Part shown: positions 59,882 to 64,000 of the stretch, one piece after another
Numbering within the stretch: position 1 is the first letter of the stretch
Layout: each line of letters opens with the position of its first letter
Source of the DNA: Streptomyces sp. col6
Lineage (GTDB): Bacteria; Actinomycetota; Actinomycetes; Streptomycetales; Streptomycetaceae
Length of the DNA stretch: 64,000 nucleotides
Direction: 5' to 3'
Assembly: GCF_008042035.1 (NCBI RefSeq)
Contig: NZ_RDBL01000002.1
Span: forward strand, 621,277-685,276
Translations under genes and position numbers: made by a program
The notes under the pieces: model-generated
The model's input: the letters and a program-made list of their open reading frames with translations, nothing else
The model's database searches: none
What the model was told of the DNA's origin: nothing

Positions 59882-61090
59882 TCAGCGGTACCAGCCGAAG
59901 CGTTCCGCCATCACCGGCAGCCGGTCGGCGGCCACGGCATGCGCCGCCGCACGCGGAGTGGAGCCGTCCGCCGTCGCGCGGGCCAGCACCAGGCCGACCA
60001 GCTCGCGCATCGCCCGCCGGGTGTGCGCGAACGCCTCGTCCGCGTCGGCGCCGATGTCGCCGAACAGGGTCCACCACCACCAGGCGTTGGTCCCGGAGTT
60101 GACCACCACATCGGGGAGCACGGTGATCCCGCGTTCCGCGAGCAGCGCCTCGGCCTCCGGAAGCACCGGCATGTTGGCGGCCTCCACGACCCAGCGGGCC
60201 CTGATCCCGGCCTGGTTCACCGCGTCCACCGCGTAGGACACGGCGGCCGGAACGAGCACCTCCGCGTCCTGGACGAGCCAGGCGCCGGCGGGCAGCTCCC
60301 GGTCGCCGGTGCGCAGTGCGGCCCGGTCCACCGTGCCGTGCGCGTCCCGCGCGGCGAGCAGCGCTTCGACGTCGAGCCCGGCCGGGTTCGCGATCGTGCC
60401 CTTGATGTCGGCGACGGCGACCACCCGGAGCCCGGCCCGGGAAAGGAAGCGGGCGGTCGCCCCGCCCATGGTCCCGAGGCCCTGGAGCGCCACCCGCGCA
60501 CCGTCGTACGCGATGCCGTCCCGGTCCAGCGCGGCGAGCGCCGCCTCGGCGACCCCGCAGCCGCCGACCAGCTCGTCCAGGCCGATGCCGTCGACCTCCA
60601 GCGCGAAGGCGTCGGCCAGCCGGCGACGGGCCGCGGCCTCGTCCTCCAGCAGCGGGTAGACGGCCTGCACGGTGGAGACGAGCCCCGCCTCCGCCGCCGC
60701 GCGGTCCACCAGGTCCTGCGAGAGGCCGAGGTCCTCACCGGTCGTCCAGACGTTCTCGATGTACGGGCGCATCGCCCGCAGGTAGCGCACCAGGACGCCG
60801 TAGGCCGCCGGGTCGCGCGGGTCGCAGTCGATCCCGCCCTTGGCGCCGCCGAGAGGGATGTAGCGGCCCCCCGGCCGGTCCGCGTCGAAGTGCAGGGCCT
60901 CCTTCATCGTCATGCCCCGCGCGAGGCCGGCGACCTCCTCCAGCGTGCACCCCGGGCGCATCCGCAGGCCGCCGCTGGACACCCCGCGCACCAGCCGGTC
61001 GACGACGAGGTGCCCCTGACGGCCGGTGTCGTGGTCGGTCCAGGTCAGCGAGATGAGCGGGGCGGGCGGGGACACCGGAGGCGTCGTCAT
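59882..61090 (-). CDS. Glu/Leu/Phe/Val dehydrogenase family enzyme
   Basis: The 402-aa enzyme has the catalytic Lys in IPLGGAKGGIDCDP, the substrate segment GGLRMRPGCTLEEVAGLARGM and the NAD(P) motif ALQGLGTMGGATARFL, and a C-terminal NSGTNAWWWW. It oxidatively deaminates an amino acid or works in the reverse direction. ATG at 61090 follows GAGGAG; a frame extending to 61213 has no site. An upstream dyad suggests TetR control. The substrate cannot be told by eye. Confidence 0.9.
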   Translation of the reverse strand: MTTPPVSPPAPLISLTWTDHDTGRQGHLVVDRLVRGVSSGGLRMRPGCTLEEVAGLARGMTMKEALHFDADRPGGRYIPLGGAKGGIDCDPRDPAAYGVLVRYLRAMRPYIENVWTTGEDLGLSQDLVDRAAAEAGLVSTVQAVYPLLEDEAAARRRLADAFALEVDGIGLDELVGGCGVAEAALAALDRDGIAYDGARVALQGLGTMGGATARFLSRAGLRVVAVADIKGTIANPAGLDVEALLAARDAHGTVDRAALRTGDRELPAGAWLVQDAEVLVPAAVSYAVDAVNQAGIRARWVVEAANMPVLPEAEALLAERGITVLPDVVVNSGTNAWWWWTLFGDIGADADEAFAHTRRAMRELVGLVLARATADGSTPRAAAHAVAADRLPVMAERFGWYR

Positions 61091-61168
61091 CGGAAGTGCT
61101 CCTCGGTCACTGTCGGCGGGCGGTCCTGGGCGGGCGGCCGGTCCGGGCCATGAGGCGACCCGACCAAG

Positions 61169-61188
61169 TACTGAACCGTCGGTCAGTA
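61169..61188. promoter_or_regulatory. 20-bp TetR-type dyad
   Basis: TACTGA and TCAGTA half-sites are separated by 8 bases, with further pairing at one inner position. The dyad is about 80 bases upstream of the dehydrogenase ATG and 150 bases upstream of the divergent PPOX gene, so the BetI-like regulator could control both. Confidence 0.55.
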
Positions 61189-61337
61189 TCGGGAGGTGGG
61201 GCGCCCCTGTCAACGCGGCGTCCGCCGCCGCGCGGTCCGGTGGCCGGAACGCGCCGGTGCGCGGCGGCGGCCCGGAAAGGCGTCCGGATCACGTCCGGAA
61301 TGCGGAATCCTCCGCCGGGTCCGTTCGTTGCACCGGC

Positions 61338-61778
61338 ATGACCCCATTCGATGCACGGCAGGAAGCGCTGCTCCGGCTCCTGGGCGAGAACGACGGTGGC
61401 GTCCTGGTCACCGTCAAGAAGGACGGCAGGCCCCAGCTGTCCAACGTCAACCACCACTACTACCCGGACGAGCACATCGTCCGGGTCTCGGTCACCGAGG
61501 ACCGCGCCAAGACGCGCAACACGCGCCGCGATCCGCGCGTGAGCTACCACGTGACCAGCGAGGACCGCTGGGCCTGGACGGTCGCGGAGGGCACCGCCGA
61601 GCTGTCCGCGACCGCCGCCGACCCCGCGGACGACACCGTCGAGGAGCTGATCCGGCTCTACCGTGACGTGCAGGGCGAGCACCCCGACTGGGACGACTAC
61701 CGCGCCGCCATGGTCCGGGACCGGCGCGTCGTCCTGCGCCTTCATGTCGAGCACGTGTACGGACAGCAACGCGGGTGA
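61338..61778 (+). CDS. PPOX-class F420-dependent oxidoreductase
   Basis: The 146-aa split-barrel protein shows GVLVTVKKDGRPQLSNVNHHYY and the family-typical AKTRNTRRDPRVSYHVTSEDRWAW, ending VVLRLHVEHVYG. This places it among the actinobacterial F420-binding PPOX-like proteins, which reduce quinones or other acceptors. The ATG lacks a good ribosome site, so the mRNA may be leaderless. The MBL gene follows 100 bases downstream. Confidence 0.85.
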   Translation: MTPFDARQEALLRLLGENDGGVLVTVKKDGRPQLSNVNHHYYPDEHIVRVSVTEDRAKTRNTRRDPRVSYHVTSEDRWAWTVAEGTAELSATAADPADDTVEELIRLYRDVQGEHPDWDDYRAAMVRDRRVVLRLHVEHVYGQQRG

Positions 61779-61878
61779 GGCGGTCGGAGCCGGAACGCCA
61801 TCCCCCTGGGTGTTCCCCTCTCGCACTGCCGTGCCCCCTGTCCATAATGAGACGACACCGACTCCTCAGGAGACTCCC

Positions 61879-63147
61879 TTGACCGGCGCCGACCACACGC
61901 TCCCGCTGCGCACCCGGCTGCGTGCGCTGCGCCCCGCTGCCTTCGGGGCCGACCCGGACGGCCCACGGATGGAGCGCATCCGCCGTTCCCCCAACTTCGC
62001 CGACGGTGTCTTCCAGAACCCGGTGGGCGCACGGATCAGGCCCTCGGGTTCGGCCCTGGAGTTCGCGCGGGTCTACTTCCGCAAGGAGGAGCGGGTGCTC
62101 AGGGCGCCCGCGGCCCCCATCCCGGTGCACGCCACGACCGTGGCCGACCTCGCCCGGCCGCCGGCCTCCGGGCTCCGGATCACCTGGATGGGGCACTCCA
62201 GCGTCCTCGCCGAGATCGACGGGCGGCGCGTGCTGTTCGACCCGGTCTGGGGAGAGCGCTGCTCCCCGTTCGCGTTCGCCGGGCCCAGGCGGCTGCATCC
62301 GGCACCCGTGCCGCTGGGCGCCCTGGGCCCGGTCGACGTCGTGGTCATCTCGCACGACCACTACGACCACCTCGACCTCCCGACGATCCGCGCCCTGGCC
62401 CGTACGGACACGGTCTTCGCGGTCCCGCTCGGCGTCGGCGCGCATCTGGAGCGCTGGGGCGTCGTGCCCTCCCGGATCCGTGAGCTCGACTGGAACGAGA
62501 CCACGACCGTCGCGGGGATCAGCCTCACCGCCACCCCCGCCCGCCACTTCTGCGGGCGCGGACTGCGCAACCAGCAGCACACCCTCTGGGCGTCCTGGGC
62601 GGTCGCCGGACCCGAGCACCGGATCTACCACAGCGGCGACACCGGATACTTCTCCGGCTTCCGGACCATCGGCGCCGAGCACGGGCCGTTCGACGCCACC
62701 ATGATCCAGATCGGGGCGTACAGCCAGTTCTGGTCCAAGGACCGCACGGACAGCATGCCGGAGCCGGGTGCCTGGCCGGACATCCACATGAGCCCCGACG
62801 AGGGCGTGCGCGCCCACCTCGACCTCCAGGGCGACGACCCCACGGCGGGCGTCATGCTGCCGATCCACTGGGGGACGTTCAACCTGGCTCTGCACCCCTG
62901 GGCCGAGCCCGCCGAATGGTCGATGCGCGCCACCGCGTCCGTGGGCGTGACCATGGTCTCCCCTCTTCCCGGCCAGCCGCTCGAACCCGCCGATCCGCCG
63001 CCCGTCGAGCCCTGGTGGCGTGCGGTGGCCGAGGAACCGGCACCCGGCTGGGGGAACTGGCCCCCGGTCCACGTACCGCTCACCGGAGCGTCCGGCCCCA
63101 CCACGGCCGGCCTGGACCGGGACCGCGACCGGGCGCCCCAGGCCTGA
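61879..63147 (+). CDS. MBL-fold hydrolase, NAPE-PLD-like
   Basis: The 422-aa metallo-beta-lactamase-fold protein has LRITWMGHSSVLAEIDG, the zinc motif SHDHYDHLD, ATPARHFCGRGL, the Asp ligand in YHSGDTGYF and the last His in PIHWGTFNLALHPW. These features are shared with N-acyl-phosphatidylethanolamine phospholipase D and UlaG-like lactonases. TTG at 61879 is the start because AGGAG lies 7 bases upstream. It likely acts on phospholipids or a lactone; the substrate is not established. Confidence 0.87.
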   Translation: MTGADHTLPLRTRLRALRPAAFGADPDGPRMERIRRSPNFADGVFQNPVGARIRPSGSALEFARVYFRKEERVLRAPAAPIPVHATTVADLARPPASGLRITWMGHSSVLAEIDGRRVLFDPVWGERCSPFAFAGPRRLHPAPVPLGALGPVDVVVISHDHYDHLDLPTIRALARTDTVFAVPLGVGAHLERWGVVPSRIRELDWNETTTVAGISLTATPARHFCGRGLRNQQHTLWASWAVAGPEHRIYHSGDTGYFSGFRTIGAEHGPFDATMIQIGAYSQFWSKDRTDSMPEPGAWPDIHMSPDEGVRAHLDLQGDDPTAGVMLPIHWGTFNLALHPWAEPAEWSMRATASVGVTMVSPLPGQPLEPADPPPVEPWWRAVAEEPAPGWGNWPPVHVPLTGASGPTTAGLDRDRDRAPQA

Positions 63148-63249
63148 CACCCGGGCGTACGCCCCGGACGGGGCGGGCGGAGCGTTCGCCGGGCGGGGAC
63201 GCGCGCACATCCCGCCGACGAGTCGGCCAGGTCCTCAGGGGGAGCGGCG

Positions 63250-64000
63250 ATGCTGCGGGTGCACTTCACCTCCGACGACCTCGCGCGCGTCCGGGTGGCC
63301 CCCGGGCCGGACTTCCTCTGGGAGATCAGCAACAGCATCCAGACGCTGCAACGCCGGGACGGCGAGAGGGAGTTCGGTGCCTGGCGGCGCTGGGCGCGGC
63401 CCCGGCTCTCCGGCAGCCCGCGCCTGCTCTCCCGGCTGCTGCCCCCGCGCGGCTACTCACCGGACTTCCTCACACCCACCACCGGTGACCGGGGCACCCT
63501 CCAGGCATCCGTCGACGTCCTGCTGAGCACCCCGCGCCGACGGCTGCGCGCCGAGCTGGAACGGCTCGCTCCGCCGGTACGCCTGCCGGGCTGGCTCGGG
63601 GAACTGGCCGGCGGCGACGCGGACGCCCTGCGCGAACTGGGCGGAGCCCTGCGTACGTACCAGCGGGAGGCGCTGGCACCGCACTGGCGCCGGGTGCACG
63701 CCGACATCGACGCCGACCGCGCCCTCAGGATGCGCAGCCTCCTCGACGGCGGCACCGAAGGGCTGCTGGCCGGGCTCGGGCCGCAGTTCCGCTGGCGGGC
63801 GCCCGTCCTCGAAGTGGCGTACCCGGTCGACCAGGACCTGTGGCTGCGCGGACGGGGCCTTGTACTCCAGCCGTCGTTCTTCTGCTGGCCCACCCCGGCC
63901 ACGCTGGCCGACGGGGAGCTGCCGCCCGTTCTGGTCCACCCCATCCACCACACCCCCGACTGGTGCCTCCCCGCCCGTGGCGTCCGCCCCGCGACCGGGT
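63250..64000 (+). CDS. ArsR-type transcriptional regulator (DUF5937), 3' truncated
   Basis: The ATG at 63250, preceded by GGGAG, opens a frame that runs to the window end (250 codons). The visible N-terminus LRVHFTSDDLARVRVAPGPDFLWEISNS is the marker of the DUF5937 domain found in front of ArsR winged helices. The DNA-binding domain would lie beyond the window. Proteins of this type are frequent in Streptomyces with unknown ligands. Confidence 0.8.
   Translation, partial: MLRVHFTSDDLARVRVAPGPDFLWEISNSIQTLQRRDGEREFGAWRRWARPRLSGSPRLLSRLLPPRGYSPDFLTPTTGDRGTLQASVDVLLSTPRRRLRAELERLAPPVRLPGWLGELAGGDADALRELGGALRTYQREALAPHWRRVHADIDADRALRMRSLLDGGTEGLLAGLGPQFRWRAPVLEVAYPVDQDLWLRGRGLVLQPSFFCWPTPATLADGELPPVLVHPIHHTPDWCLPARGVRPATG

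Noticed and set aside
1..64000. tRNA genes, CRISPR arrays, transposases, attachment sites
   Set aside because: None was recognised on either strand. The region reads as stable chromosomal backbone with a few accessory clusters.

Overview
The window looks like chromosomal DNA of a Streptomyces species. It is very GC-rich with strong third-position GC bias, uses many GTG and TTG starts, and has long GC stem-loops without U-tracts as terminators. From memory, the gene order resembles the S. coelicolor SCO673x-SCO677x region (SCO6745-type gene, idi, then the hopanoid operon). No tRNA, rRNA, CRISPR array, insertion sequence or prophage was seen. Both ends cut genes: a beta-oxidation enzyme on the left and an ArsR-type regulator on the right.

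Layout. 1-9.2 kb: the end of a FadB-type multienzyme protein, a MerR regulator with a probable self-operator, a macro-domain protein, a double GNAT protein, a TetR regulator, two divergent MpaB/DUF2236 oxygenases, a LacI regulator and a secreted M14 peptidase. 9.3-15.8 kb: a BCCT osmolyte transporter, a D-amino-acid-oxidase-like flavoprotein, an ABC-F ATPase, and a GntR regulator with an amidohydrolase behind a striking operator pair. 15.6-25.3 kb: tex, whose 3' end carries a 96-bp tandem duplication with long perfect palindromes; an SCO6745-family protein; two DJ-1-fold proteins; a crotonase lacking both usual catalytic Glu; a DUF308 membrane protein; an RsbW-like ATPase; idi; a GNAT; and a cation diffusion facilitator.

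25.7-32.8 kb: a compact set of genes for an exported glycopolymer or lipid head-group. It encodes two CDP-alcohol phosphotransferases (the first apparently starting at CTG), a LicC-like nucleotidyltransferase, an archaeal-type sn-glycerol-1-phosphate dehydrogenase, a GT2 glycosyltransferase and a TagGH-type ABC exporter. I infer that G1P is made, activated as a CDP derivative, transferred and exported. This is the part most likely to hold an undescribed pathway.

33.2-45.8 kb: the hopanoid operon hpnC-hpnD-(46-aa ORF)-hpnE-prenyl synthase-shc-hpnG-hpnH-dxs-hpnO. Genes overlap by GTGA/ATGA or TGATG, except at an intercistronic hairpin before shc and a strong hairpin between hpnH and dxs, where S. 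coelicolor (from memory) has ispG. An XRE-cupin regulator with a double operator and a DUF6126 membrane protein follow.

45.8-64 kb: a tyrosine phosphatase, a GH36 alpha-galactosidase, a c-di-AMP (ydaO-type) riboswitch in front of a LysM-M23 endopeptidase, an SGNH hydrolase, and a coupled six-gene STM4011-STM4015 locus (two radical SAM proteins, a phosphatase/sulfatase-fold hydrolase, an ATP-grasp protein and two tandem LRR paralogues) of unknown product. The window then runs through a small protein with a DUF6745 protein, a TetR regulator with a Glu/Leu/Phe/Val dehydrogenase, a PPOX F420 enzyme, an NAPE-PLD-like MBL hydrolase and the partial ArsR gene.

Start codons were chosen by ribosome-binding sites and family length and are uncertain by a few codons in several genes. 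Family names come from recognising motifs, not from a search.
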